NCBI GenBank assembly: GCA_002964805.2
Contig: PUDQ02000003.1
Span: 1,116,001-1,180,000 of the forward strand
DNA: 64,000 bases
Direction of reading: 5' to 3'
From: Trametes villosa
Taxonomy: Eukaryota > Basidiomycota > Agaricomycetes > Polyporales > Polyporaceae
Position 1 is the stretch's first letter, and the number at the start of each line of letters is the position of its first letter. The position numbers and the translations under genes are program-made. Below are positions 12,541 to 30,789 of this stretch, one piece after another. The notes beneath the pieces are model-generated. The model saw only the letters and a program-made list of their open reading frames with translations, was not told where the DNA came from and made no database searches.

Positions 12541-12608
12541 GAGAAGGCCCGAGATAAATGCAACTACCGTTGATCTACGCTACTATAGCTTTACGGCAAA
12601 TGCAGTCA

Positions 12609-12662
12609 CGCGGACCGCACTTGCCCGCCGCTTGCATTACAGACGTCGCGGTGCTCTTACAC
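12609..12662 (-). pseudogene. Relic of the NucA/NucB-like gene
   Basis: About 55 bp match the interior of the intact gene at 17221-17279 (shared CGCACTTGCCCGCC and CTCTTRCACAC blocks), in the same orientation relative to the kinase. The spacer before it is collinear with copy C up to about 12550, so an internal deletion removed nearly the whole nuclease-like gene and left this remnant. Confidence 0.6.
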
Positions 12663-12859
12663 ACTTCATACTAGGTCCGCGCGCTTCGTGATTGCGAAAC
12701 CCTGGCAGTGACGCTGGGTATGCCAGCAGCAGAGATGATTTCGGGGAGTAATCGACATGGCATGAAGCGGGGACCCTAGAGGCAGCGCGGGAACGACATC
12801 AACAGACATGATTTCCGAGGGATGAGGGAGACACTCGCGAACACATCAATGCACAGTCA

Positions 12860-15190
12860 CTATAGAAGGAAATCGGGTACTTGGTCTTTCTCTGTCCTGG
12901 AAAAGCCTGGCCAGACTACCGGTACCAGATCGAATGTTCCCGAGTCCACGTTCGTCTTCTTCTTGCGGAGAGCGGCGGCGAACGCAGCGAGAACCTCCTT
13001 GTGGTCCTGAAGCGGGGAGGTTTTGCTTTGCGGTACCAGCGACGGCGGCGTTTCCTGCGCAGGCTCATCTTCTTCTAAGTCAGAGTCCGCCACATGTTCC
13101 CATGTCCATGCTACGGTCTCTGGCTCGAGTAGATACGGGGCGGGCTTTCCTTGGTTGAGAGCCTTGTAGTCCACGGTGTCGTAATGCTTCTTGCACAGAA
13201 CGGCAAGACGTGCCAGCAATATCACGAGGGGGTTGGTTTTAGCGCACGGAAGACCGTTGACAAAGGACTGTCCCTCGGAGAGTTTCGTAACCTTCTCGTT
13301 GAGTGTGGCAGCGGGAATATACCAGTCGTAGGTCAAGCGAAAGAAGTATGAAAGATCCCGAGCATGCGCCTCGCCGGATAGTGAGTGGCGGATGTACTTG
13401 AGCGTACACCAGTTCAGCACGTGGACGAACGATTCTAGGTCGTCCGAAAGCTCCTGGGGTTTGTGAGGGTAGCATTGAAGCAGGCCTGAAAGGAACTGCC
13501 ACGTTCCCTAGGTACGTTGTGGGTTCTGTTAGTTAGATATGTTTGGACCGATGTCGCGTGCGGAACTGACATTACGCCGCAAAGCCTGCCTCGCCTTATT
13601 CGTCTTCAGCTGGTCCTCGGTCCTCCCCGAGTCCCAGTCGGTGAGGAAGAACAGGCGCTCACTACCGTCGAGAGGGTCATAGATGAGGATATTCCCCGCG
13701 CTAACGTCGCGATGAAGAAGCTTCCCCTCCTTCCACGCCAGTTGATGCGCTGTATTTTACGATATGAGCTACGATAAGTTGGCCCGTGTACGGGGCACTC
13801 ACCTTTGAGGGCTCCGTAAAGCGCGCCTACCAGCTCTATGGGCTCCGCAAATTCCACAAGAGGCCTGCATACTTCGCGCAAAGCCAGTCGGCAATGTCTT
13901 CGACGTACTGCTTCAGGCGTCCGTGTCTCCTGCACCGTTGCTCGGCCACACTGCCCGTCATGTTCTCCGTCTGGAGGGGACCAAACCACGTCTCCTCCCG
14001 CGCGCACGGTCGGAAAAAGGCGGTAGCACCGTTCCCCGAGGGCCTGATAGAGCGTCTGGTAGTGCTCGAACTCGCTCGGGGCGTCCTCATAAATGGATCG
14101 CCAGCTGTCCTTGAGGTACAGCGCACGCTGTTCGGGCAGGCTCCACGCCACGAAGCCGCGCGTTCCTTTGCCAAACAGCGACGGGCTGATGTATTCTGGC
14201 CGTCCGACGAGACAGTGGTGGTGGGTAAGTTCTGGCGTGGCGTCGGCGTCGAGGAACGCGTCGGGAGGCGACCATGGGGCGTAGAGGTCAATCGCAGAGA
14301 TAGGCCACCCAGGAGCAGCAGCGTTCCGCAGGGCACGCTCAAGCACGGAGCCGGGCCCGACGGTTGAGTAGCGGGAGTGGAGCTTGCGGAAGAGTTGCGC
14401 CTCAGCGTCGGAGGCGAGGGACACGGTCAGATCGTGTCCGCGCTGCACGCGCGGCATCTTGCTGAAGCGGGAGAGGAACGTCGCGAGAGTGGCTGGGTCG
14501 TCCACGAGGTCGAAGGGCTCAGAGACCACAGCTCCGGCTCTGTCGAGGCGGCAGAACCGCGCTGTGCTGCCATGGATGTCGATCGCAAGGAGGAATAAGC
14601 GGTGCTGGTGACTGAAAGCGAGGGACGCGTCCTGCAGAAGTCGGTCAGGCAGGAGGGTGGGGGCAGGGTCTGGACGCGTTTCCACGTTGACGACGAGTTC
14701 GACTGAGGCCCACATCATAGATACTTCCGAGAGCGCGTTTTCTAAGGGCGGGGCGTCCATATGTGAAACATCGGCGTTTGCTGATCGTTCACTGCTAGCA
14801 CAGGTTGTTGGCTCGTCGCGGGGGTACTTGGAAACTTCGTCTGATGTCAAAGATCCTGCAGTCCGTTGGGCGCGGGAGAATACCGCGATGCGTGGTGGAA
14901 TGCTGCCTTCATCAACAGTATCTATAGGAGGTCGGTCCCAGCTTTGTGCCACGAGATCGCGACAACCCGCCTTCTCGAATGCTTCATTAATCGATTCACA
15001 CTAGTATATATCCGTCAGCCTATGCCCATCCATGAAAAAGAGAGAATCGTGCCAAGTTCCCACACATCTGAGAGCGAAAGGTTGCGAGGTTCGCGGCTAG
15101 GGCTTCGCGATGCTGGTGGGCAGACATTGGTGTATCGTCACCCATAACCGTTTGCATCCAGTGATTCACGGAAAGTGTATGAGGTGACAT
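12860..15190 (-). CDS. FunK1 fungal-type protein kinase, copy C (720 aa)
   Basis: Exons 15190-15053, 15000-13803, 13749-13571 and 13507-12860 sum to 721 codons. It is closest to copy A: both end in a TEKDQVPDF segment and share the KHYDTVDYKALN segment. The catalytic loop is HRDVSAGNIL (Asp460) and the metal-binding segment is DWD (Asp483). Oddity: the first intron (15001-15052) starts with GC (GCACGA), whereas A and B have GTAT at the same place. Either a rare GC-AG intron is used or this first exon is no longer joined efficiently. Without it, translation would have to begin inside exon 2. It lies 358 bp downstream of the complete nuclease-like gene, same strand. Confidence 0.82.
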
Positions 15191-15548
15191 TTGTGATAGC
15201 AAGCCAGAGTGAAGTGACTGGACCAGTGATGCGAATTCTCTGCGCTGCAAAGATGGAGTCGTGCATCGTGGCGGTCACCGCGTCTGGTAGCGAGAGCATG
15301 AAGCGCCCGTTGTCTATCCGAGTGCGCGTCCCAAAAAGGTAGGTCTGTATGTTCCAGCTTGCACATACGAGTCATACCGCGCGAGTACCACTCACCGGGT
15401 CGTCGTTAGCATGTTGAGAAGAAGGCACTAGGTAATCTTAACTGCCATTGACCTTCACCACTATCACATTGTACGCACATAATCCTGTATGTATGAACAA
15501 ACGTACTGGGCTACAGCGCTAGCGGCTAGGTAGAACGCGGTAATGGCA
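15191..15548 (-). other. Spacer between nuclease-like gene and FunK1 copy C
   Basis: Intergenic sequence of 358 bp, conserved in the other two cassettes. It should hold the terminator of the upstream gene and the kinase promoter. No other gene is seen. Confidence 0.6.
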
Positions 15549-18500
15549 TCAGCCCGAAGACGTCGCCCAGTTCATGAACGCAAACTGCAGATTCCCATAC
15601 ATGCCCTGCTGCTGCAGGCACGAGTAGATGTTCCCGATGTTCGTGCCGCAGAAGAGCGCGAACGTGCTCACCCCGGGCACGTTCGACGGCCCGAGGCTGT
15701 ACGAGTAGCACGTCTGCTTCACGCCGCTCCAGTAGCTCCCCAGCTCCATCGTCGAGCAGTCGACCTGGAAGTCCGGCGCGAGGTCCGTGTCCGCCCACTC
15801 GTACACGCCCTCGCACCCCGCAAACTCGGCGAGAGCGCGGTTCGTGCCGATCGTGAGGCCGAAGTACGCAGCGGAGCCGACGCCGACGAGCTTCGAAGGC
15901 ACGGGTCCGTTCCCGTCGACGAGCGTGACGTCCCCAATCTTCACGAACCCCTGCGAGCCTGCACCGAAGCACGCGGCGGCGGGAGCGTTGGGCGGCGGGG
16001 AGACGATGTTCGGGTCATGTGCGGGGTCGACTACGGGCGGAATAGGCGTGGCGGGGTTGAGCACGTTCGCAGAGGAAACGGACGCTGTGGAGACCGAGGA
16101 GGCTGCCGGGGAGACCTGGTGGCATCGGGGCAAAAGTGGTCAGAAGGTTGCACATGAGGGCGAGAGAGAAGCGCCTCTGACATGGTTGAAGATGTCGCTC
16201 AGCCAGCTGGGGACGCTGGGGCCGAAGTGGAAGATGTGGTCGAGTGCAGTCTGCGCGATCGACGTGACCGATTGAGCGGACGCGATGGCCGAGGCGAGGG
16301 ACGAGTCAGTTCCGGCGGCCGCCTGTCGTCAAATATCAACCGCTATTCCGAAGAACGAGATAGATCAAATCGTACCAGTGCGGCAGCAGCGGGGCCCAAG
16401 GTGTCCGCTGCAGCGACGGCGGCGGCGGCCGCAGCGGCGAGGTCAGGAGCCGGGTTCGACGCTGAAGCAAGAGCGGCGGCGGCAGCGGCAGCGGCGGCCT
16501 TCGCAACCGACGCGCTGTTCGCGGCAATTGCTGAGGCTTCGGCGGAGGATGTCGGCAGAGGAGCCGTGGTAGGACGGACGGTGCAGGACGACGCCTGGCG
16601 TTTCTTCAGCTCTGCCAGCGAGACGGCGTCGTCCGGCGGTGAGGTCGGGGCTGGAGCGTCCGGCGCATCCATTGGAGACTTCACCGCGTCTTCGTCGCCG
16701 AGGAGCGAATCAGAGTCCGAGTCGCAGGGGGTGCAGTCGACTAGCTGGGTGGTCCCCTTCATAGTCAGGGCGTTGGCAGTCGGCGGGTAGTCCGTGTCAA
16801 CAGTGAATGGGTCCGGGGGCACGTCGTCCACGGCGTGTCTGTTCGTCAGTTCTTTGGAAGTCACTCCGTCTTTGGCAAAGAAGTTCGAGCCGGCCGTGAG
16901 GAAGCCGATAGCGGAAGGGCTGGCGCCGGCGGGAGTGGTGGAGAGGTGGAGGTTATACCTGTGGCACTTGCTCGCCGACGACCACTTCGTCCGCTTGTCC
17001 CGCTGGTTCGTCCGCAGGTGCGTGATGGAGGACTGCAGCGTGCTCTGGAGGTCCTGCTCGTAGTGCGAGACAGCCACTTTCACAGCGTTTGCTGCGCCGC
17101 CCTCGAGCGAGCTGCTGAAAGGGAATTCATCGCAAGAGATCTACGGGGCCCGTCGTCAGCTACGGCAAAACAGGGTTAGGATGAACAGGTGCCCACCTTC
17201 CAGTGGTAAGGCGAGTGTTGGCGCGGGTCGCACTTGCCCGCCTCTTGCATCGCGGACGTAACAGAGCTCTTGCACACCCCGCCACGCCTGCTTCCGCCGT
17301 CCCAGGGGTCGTACGTCAGCTGCATCGTATTGGTAGTGGCATCCCAGTCCGGGTGCGAGCGGATGTTCGCGCAGATCTGGGGGAGCTTGTCGCAGTAGTA
17401 TGTCAGGGTGGGCAGAACGGCGGGGATGTCGAGCGTGCCGCGGCAGGCATCCGGGACAATCGCACGCTTGTCGGGCCTCGTCGAGGCGTTGGTGCGGGGC
17501 TCGTCATTGAGCGTTGTCGGGCTCAACAACAGGGAGTCGAACGAAAACCCAGTATCCGCGCGACGCGGGCTGATGTTCGTAGCCACAGGTGTCCCGTTAA
17601 GGACGAGAGGAACAAGCTGGCCATTCGCATAGACCGGAGGCGGGAGGTTGGGCGGCTGGTGCTGGGCAATTCCGAACCGCGGCAGGCCATTCTGACCGGC
17701 GCCCGAGGTAGGCACAGCTGACGCGGAGATGGCCGCGGGACTACCAACAGTAGCCGACGGAGCACGCACTACCGCAGGCTGCAGAGCCGAGTTGAACGTA
17801 CCAGGCGGGGGCGGCGCCCAGTCCCACGAGCAGAGAGCCGGGTCGTCGTACACGCATGGCCAGAGGACGCTCGGCGCAGTGTTGTCGAGGTTCTGCTCCA
17901 GCGTCGGGAAGACCAGGGCGTACTGCGGGGTGCCGGGCGTGGTCTGCGTGACGGCCGACGAGAAATGGAACCAGTCGTTGAAGTTGCTGTACGGGATGGC
18001 ACCGTCGACGCAGCTGGTGCCCTTGCAGAACCCGGTCCAGGTGGCGATCTCCTGCCATCTGTCGAGGATCACGTCCCCGGAGCTGCAGGATAGATGTGGT
18101 TAGTGCGCGCCCATGTGTACCGCCCAGCGTGCGTCGGACGTACTCGGGCCAGACCTGCGACGCCGTGCCTTGAATCGTGCCGTAGATGAAGTCCACGAAC
18201 GGCTCTGCAGACACATTAGTTGCTTATGAGATTCAGGCGATCGAGACATAACTCACGCCAGGTCAAAGCACACTTCGACGCCGGGGTCGCAGTGCAGCCC
18301 GAGCCGACCATAGCGCGGTACACCTGCACGGACAGCATCGCGTGAGCAAACTCGCAGTGCGCTCAGTGTCTGGGAGATGCGTAGTACGTACGGTGTTCAC
18401 GTCGAGATTGCCAGTATTGAGGGGTTGTCTGCACGTCCCGGCGCAGCAGGCCGCATCCAGAACGGCGCCCATCTAATGACTATGTCAGTGTCTGCAGCGC

Positions 18501-18839
18501 ATGCTTCTGCAAAAGAAGTGTCGTACGCTAGAGCCGGTGGCGGCCGCGACACACAGCGGGTCAGTCCAGAATGCGTTCGAGGCGATCTACGAATTGCATG
18601 TTAGCGCTGGACTGGTGTTCCGAGGGCAAGGGCGGACGAACCTGTCCGCTGGCGATCTTGCTGACGCATAGGCCGACGAGAGCCGTAGTCCCGTCGTCGG
18701 GGCCAGAGATACAGCTGCCATTGACAGTGGCGCGAACCTGGAGAACGTGTCGTCCTTCGAGGGAGGGCGGGAGTGCAGATGCAGAGGCGAATGCTAGATA
18801 GGCTGAGAGGCCTGCGAGAGCTCTGAGAGAGAGCATCAT
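15549..18839 (-). CDS. Secreted protein with a NucA/NucB-type deoxyribonuclease-like domain
   Basis: The protein starts MMLSLRALAG (18839) with a hydrophobic signal peptide of about 20 residues, so it should be secreted. It is spliced from several exons. Visible first exons are 18839-18642, 18472-18392 and 18323-18257; one junction near 18140 could not be resolved. After a Cys-rich N-terminal part and a middle region, the sequence HWK|ISCDEFPF...EGG appears across an intron at about 17140-17190. CDE(Y/F)PF...EGG is the signature I associate with the NucA/NucB deoxyribonuclease family. A Pro/Asp/Ser linker, an Ala-rich stretch (about 60 residues, Ala/Ser) and a C-terminal domain with several Cys follow. 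The domain call rests on this motif only. The role could be extracellular DNA degradation (inference). It is always followed by a FunK1 kinase. Confidence 0.55.
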
Positions 18840-21420
18840 GAACGAGTGGGGGTACCCGTTCGATGCTGCAGCTTGTTGTTGGGCGTGCAGCGCTTTTAAG
18901 ACGTGCAGGAATACTGGCGCGTGCTAGGACGGCTCGTATTCCCGGCGCGGCGGCGTGCGCGGAAGCGTCGGACGAGCATTGCATGCGGGTTCCATCGTCA
19001 GATGACAGGGTGTGTCCGTAGCAGAGACAAATCCCCCGAGCCCGACCGAACAACGTAAGGATTAGAGGCGATTGGTATTTGATATCTACAGGCTCGACGT
19101 ACCTAGATGCATGGCATAGCAGGGGAAAGCCCTTCTGAATGGAGATGCAAATCCGCGAGTCAGGAACACCCGCACAGCAGAACAGACCTGCTTTCCAAAT
19201 GTGCAAAGCGATACCGCTGATCCAAGCCGGTTGGAAATTGCGCCCCCAAGCGCTTCCAGTGAGGACGCCCGTAAACAATGTGTGCTGTGTGTTCGGCGGA
19301 GCAGCATATGACACCAATCTATTGAGAGATATGAATAGTTAGTCTAGATGGCTGAAACGAGTCTCCAGGTGCCCCGGCGAACCTCGGTAAGCAGTTTGCG
19401 GTAAGAACGCGTCTGATACAATGCTCGCTAGACCTTTGAGTCTGGCGGGAATACGTTACGAGAAGCAAGAGATCCTTGTGCATACAGAGCCGGCCGCCTG
19501 TATGAGTTTCTGTAGTTCAAGTTATTGAAAGGTACAGCCTGGACCGATGGAATATAACATACCCGGGAAACCTTGCGGTACGGTGGAACCCGACGGTCTC
19601 CGAGTCTTTCGGTAAGTAGCTGCCAATACTGCGATGTTCATATACATAGATGAGGTCCGATGTATCGTTTCGCGTCGGTGGTGCGTTTAAATGAGCATCA
19701 GGAGCTCTTAGATACGACGTGCATGCTGCCAGCAGTGAACTTCAAGACTCGGCCGGTAGTGCGAGTTGATTGCGAGGAAGCGGCGGGTGGGCGCGCGAGA
19801 CGCTCACACCCGGATTTTGCCGGTGGCAGGAGGAGACTAGGTTCACAAGCGCCCCCAAACTTGAACGCCGCTGAGTCTCTACGACCAGAACGCTCGCGAG
19901 CTGCGTGCAAGCACGTCCTCAGCTTTGCTACACATCACGCTTGTCCCAATCAGCTTACCAGGACTTCTTTCTGGAGGAGCGCGTTCAAGCTCCTGCGTGA
20001 CCATCTGTTCGAGTAAGTACTTACCCAGCACTGGTGGCCGCTGGCAGCACAGCGTCGGCTTATTCGATCGCAAGACGCCGTACCGTATGAGTGGCATTGC
20101 AAAATTGAGGGCTATTCGCAGTTAGCTTGCATGTCTCTCAGTGCCGCGCGTTTCAATCCGATCACGGAAGCCGCTTACCTGTAGACCTCGGCGTGCCAGA
20201 CGCTGCCTCGGCGGTCAAGACCGAGTCGCTGGTCAGCATCCTTTGTTCTCTTTCCGGTAAGCCTGGAACGCTGCTGGTATTCAGTGACCGAGCTTCTATT
20301 GACTCAAACCACCGCTCATACAGTGAATATTTGCAACTACCCACAGGCGGTGCTACAGGATCCGGTCCCGAGTGGGTCTGGCGGCCGTTCGAATAGACGC
20401 GGATATCCTATCACATCTGTCAGAAGGCACGCGTAGGCTAACCACAGATTGTCGCTGGTGAGTGATGTGTCCACCCAATTGTTAGGTACTTATGGGCCAC
20501 AGTAGGTTCTGAGACAGTGACTCAAGGTACTATACAATAGGCCGAGCGCGCTGATGCATGCCGCACTGTGCGCAGCTCGGCCCCAGAAGTTCCCTACACG
20601 GGAGCCGGATCTCTCCGCGGAAAATCCTCGCGAGCGTGAGGAAAGAGTGATGAACGCAAAGTCGTAAACATAGGCCAGTTTGAGCTGCGCATTGACCGTA
20701 ACGTCGGGCGTCGAGAGTACCCTACGACTTGAGGGAGACCGCACGAATGCCGGTATTCAGACAGTACCGACTCGGAGAAGGGTGGGAGACGCTTTCGGTT
20801 CGAGTCGATGGAAACACTTGTGCTGGACGATCCTGATCCTTCGCTATAGGCTCGGACGAGTACACTATAATGTCTGGGCGTACAATCTGGACGTCCGCGG
20901 TTTCGTCTTCAGAGCATCTTGGTCTCCGATCGGAACAAGGGGAACTGGTGCGAGTCGAGAGGTCGGAGCAGCCAGATTTCGTCAGGACCTCGTTGATGTG
21001 TGCGCACTGGGCGCGGCAGCGACGTTTGTAAGACGGACGTGGTAAGATTAAGATGGCGTACGTACCAGGCTAGGATATGTTGCACAGTGATCTTTTCCGG
21101 AGCCCGGGGGATCAAGCTTGGAGAACTTCAAGGTGAGCGGAGGGTCATCGCCAGGTACGAACTGAAGTTGCATGAATCCGTCACGGCGACCTGGAAGAAC
21201 TGCATAGATCTGGGACGCTCGGAGCCTGTGCGAGTGTTGAGACTTTCAGTGAATCTAGCGTACAACGATCGGTGTTTGCCGAGAGACGTAGAACGGAAGC
21301 GCTCGCAAGGAGCGGGAGGATGATCCGCCGGGTGCCGTTGCTCGAGGCATCAGGCTCTCAACAACTCACGGCTGGGGATAGCTATCCACGCCAGGCTGAG
21401 CTGAACGTCCTGTAACAACC
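18840..21420. other. Gene-poor spacer of 2.6 kb
   Basis: Upstream of the nuclease-like gene and downstream of LiP1. All open frames are short and lack motifs. GC content looks lower than in the genes. It may hold old decayed sequence, but I recognise no element. Confidence 0.5.
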
Positions 21421-21558
21421 GATATATTGGTCTAGAATGATAGTACAGCAACAATACAATGCCCAAGATATTTCAAGGGCGACTGGGACCACGAGCTGAA
21501 AACCGTTAACCGCGAGCCATCATAAACCGGGACGTTAGACGCGTTAAAAAGCGACCGT

Positions 21559-23132
<1,574 letters not shown>

Positions 23133-23240
23133 CGCTGCACAGAGATTCCGCGGTTCTTGTTCCTGCAACCAGCGTTCCACAGCCCGAGAAAGGGTTGAAG
23201 GCGTCCACAACTTCGGTGTGTTACGTACGGAGGGTGCGGT

Positions 23241-27606
<4,366 letters not shown>

Positions 27607-28147
27607 GAGCTGATGTCTCAAGCGAACGTCTAGTGTTCCGGCTTATGGCTACCTCGTAAATGGTCTGTTCGTGGTTTGGGCGTCCCTTGAGATATCTTGG
27701 GCGTTGTACTGTTGTTTTTGTACTATCAGTTTAGAGAAATAAAGCGGTTATCGCATAACTGCCGGTTGTTGGTCGCGTGAAACGTCGCGGCCTGCCCGGT
27801 TGAAGCAGTCGCTGCGTCCAAGTTCCCGGCCGCTTCAAGTTCTGGCTACGGCTCACTTTCTGTCACTGCAAGTGATTATTACGGAAGCCAGACATGGAGA
27901 GCTACTGCGTGTCAGTTCCAGATCATGCCTCCAAGAACACCACTGAACGCCTTGCCTTGAGCGACGAGGAGTCTCTTCCTGTTCATTCGCTACGCTATTT
28001 CCCATTTTTGCGGTACCATTGCATTCTGTATGATGCTAAAAGAGGCTAACCATGTCCCTAGTACACTGGGGACAATCCACATGGATACGAATCATTCGCG
28101 ATATCTCTCGAGAAATTACACGCGGCTCGTCACGTTGCGTCCGGATG
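27607..28147. other. Convergent intergenic region, LiP2 / hydrolase
   Basis: Holds the LiP2 3' UTR (polyadenylation-like AATAAA at 27738-27743) and the 3' end of the minus-strand hydrolase gene. No further gene is seen. Confidence 0.55.
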
Positions 28148-29581
28148 CTACGCTTCCTCAGTCTTCCGCAACAGCCACCCGAGTCCCTTCCTCGTATCAT
28201 CCCACACCTTCCTCGCCGCAGTTATCGTCGGAAACTGGTTATGGAAGCCGTGCGTGACTCCCGGGTACCTGAGCATGTCAGAAACACGATCAATCGCTGT
28301 AGTCACGATGCTAAATGGTATGCTTACAGCTCCAGTTTCGCCTCAACCCCGGCCTCCTGCAGGGCCTTCTGGTACACGAGAGCGTCGTCGCGCGCCAGGT
28401 CGAGGTCCATCGCTTGTATGTACGCCCGCGGCAGCCCTGCGTGAGACGGATAGAGGAGCGGCGAGAACCGCGGGTCCGCGGGCGGCGCTTGGTAGAGCGC
28501 TGCATGCCGTGACCTAGTCAGTCCGCGCAGCAGAGACGCGAATACTGCCCGGTTTGGACGTACCCATCATTCCAGCGAGCTCCTCTTGGGTCAGCCCGGG
28601 AGGGAGGTACTTCAGGTTATCGGCGATGGAGCGGAGCTCCGACTTGTATCTACGGTGAGACACGAGTTAGTAAGCGTGCAGCTCTCCGGCAACTGGGTAG
28701 ACGTCCGAAGGCGTTGAGATAGTATGTGACGTACTTTTCGGGGTACGCCTCCGGGTGCACGACAAACGGCTCACGGAGGAACTGGCCAGTGGGCCGCCTG
28801 CCCTCGAAGTGGGGATCATCGCGAGCCTGGTGAGCGAGCACCGCGCAGAGGTTCGCTCCGCCGGAATCACCGAGCAGCACGAATCCCTTGGTAAGGTCGG
28901 CTTTCAGGAGGGACGCATTCTCGGCTGCCTAGTGTCAAGACGTTAACAGTGTGCAGGACGGGTGCGACGTTGTGCACGGCATACCCATTTGAGCGCCTCG
29001 AAGCAGTCGTTGCCCGGCGTCGGAAACGGGTGCTCGGGGGCGAGGCTACAGTAGGTTTGAGTTGAGGTGCCACGACGGATAGAACCTTGATAGGCAAACG
29101 CGTACCGGTATCTCACATTCACGGCAGAGACCTTGAAGTCTACGCATATCCGGCGCAGATAGTAGTCCTCCATGGTGATGTCGCCCGACATCCATGCTGT
29201 AACAAGTCAAGAATGAGGGTGTGTTCTGATCGAAGCTATGTCAAGATGGACGTACATCCGCCATGTAGATTGAAGAGGAGGGGAAACGTGGCGCTGACAT
29301 CCTCGACGGCGGGCACAATGCACCGAACGGTAATCTCTCCGCCTTCCACGGGGACGGTGTTGTCCTGGAATACATACGTGGATACTGGATAGAGAGTGTC
29401 AAATGAACACATCCATTCAGCAGTCAGTGTGGTACACACCTGGTGGAAGCTGCGTTTGGGTCCAGGCGACGAACGGCGCAGTGAACAGTTCATCGATTTG
29501 AGCTCGAGCTCCTTCGATCGTGGTGGGCTTGTGGGTGGGGATGGGCAATGCGGCCAACGCAGCTACAAGCTCGGGGTCCAT
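28148..29581 (-). CDS. Alpha/beta hydrolase (esterase/lipase, hormone-sensitive-lipase-like)
   Basis: A multi-exon gene starting MDPELVAALAALP (29581). The oxyanion-hole motif HGG|AWMSGD spans an intron near 29220-29270. The nucleophile elbow is GDSGGAN (Ser nucleophile). The acid residue is in MDLDLARDD. The catalytic His appears only after the last intron: GAGCT|gtaagc...tcag|GTACCC joins EL to YPGVTHGFHNQFP, and the gene then ends ...WLLRKTEEA with stop at 28148-28150. Ending the gene at the TAA next to that donor would lose the catalytic His, so the spliced end is preferred. There is no signal peptide, so the enzyme is probably intracellular. It should hydrolyse carboxylic esters; the substrate is not evident. 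Confidence 0.85.
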
Positions 29582-30789
29582 GGCATGCGATGGGAGAGGG
29601 GAGGTCGCTTCACACGTCCCCTCGCTTGGGGCAGAGTATTTATCTCCCGCATCTGCGAGAGCGTCCTCGATGCAAGCAAACCGGAACTAGGCCATCCTCA
29701 TCCTGCGCCGCGATCATCGCATATTGCAACAAGATTTACCGGCATCGCAGACGTCATGCAAGGTCTGATGGCACGCACACCGGTCGCTTCTGCGCTACTT
29801 GAGGGGATAATAAGTCGCCTGAAGGAGCATGGCGGTCAGCGAAGGTGGCTCTTCACATGAGCGAAACGCTTACCCATGTAGGGTTGTATCCCACAGTCCA
29901 GTTCTGCTCGGGTGGAATACGGTGGTATCGGGAGTGCCTGCAGCCATTTCAGTATGTCCGGCGTGGTCTTCTGCCATTGCCGGTGGACAGGTGGTAAGGC
30001 CGGCGAGGCGCTGTGTCGCATGACACCGGGGCTACTTGCAAATTACCTCAAGCCTACAGTTCCCCGCGAGCAGTTGACTGTAATCGTCATACGTGTTGTG
30101 TAGAGAAAGGCGCTTGCATATAGCGCGTAGGATTGATGCACCCTCAGTCATGCGCGCCCCTACGGCCCAAAGTTCTACGGGTAGCGCCACGGCCCTCGTG
30201 AGGGTAGACATCCACGCGTCGTCGCAGACGCAGCCATTTAAAGAGGGGCTTCCGAGCAGAGAGCTCCCCCAAAAGATGAGGATAAATCGTAAGATATTAA
30301 CCTATAGTAGAGAACCATCGCGGTGGCGTTGCTCTTCAACCCCTGCGGGGCGTTGATGAGCAGTTTACACAATCTGTAGTCTGATCAGACGAGCGTCCCT
30401 GAAGTGTACGGGCTCACCTACTTACTGCAGGCCCGATGGCGACAGAAGCAAGCGACGATATTGCGGCTGGTCTTCGAGACGATTTAGTGAGCGGTATAGG
30501 TCCGTGATGAGGTTCCGTGCTTTTCAGCACTCCCAAAGTCGCAAGGTTTGGATCGCGACTCGCATTCGATGCGTTGAGAGTGCTCAGCACCGCTCAGCGT
30601 GCATTCGGTGGATGGTATAAGTACGGGTCAAGAAGCGGAGGAGGCGCCCAGTCAGTGCCAGGGTAAACGTGGGAAAGACTGCCGCTCGGCCAAACCCGGG
30701 ACAAGGCCCGTTATGGGAGGCCCCTTTGTACGTTCAGGATCGTAGAAAATAAGCGTCCGCAACTGAGACTCTACAGCGTGCCACTCGCC
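29582..30789. other. Intergenic, divergent promoters
   Basis: Upstream regions of the hydrolase (-) and the MYND protein (+). No gene recognised in about 1.2 kb. Confidence 0.5.

Larger units (their letters stand above)
12774..16703 (-). repeat. Inverted segmental duplication, arm 2
   Basis: Minus-strand counterpart of 1-3893: the same gene order (nuclease-like C-terminus, spacer, FunK1 kinase, short downstream flank) in inverted orientation. Here the nuclease-like gene continues intact to 18839. Confidence 0.8.

Noticed and set aside
28336..28345. End of the alpha/beta hydrolase at the TAA within GCTGTAAGC
   Set aside because: That TAA is part of a GTAAGC intron donor. Ending there removes the catalytic His (THGFHN), which is found in the next exon.
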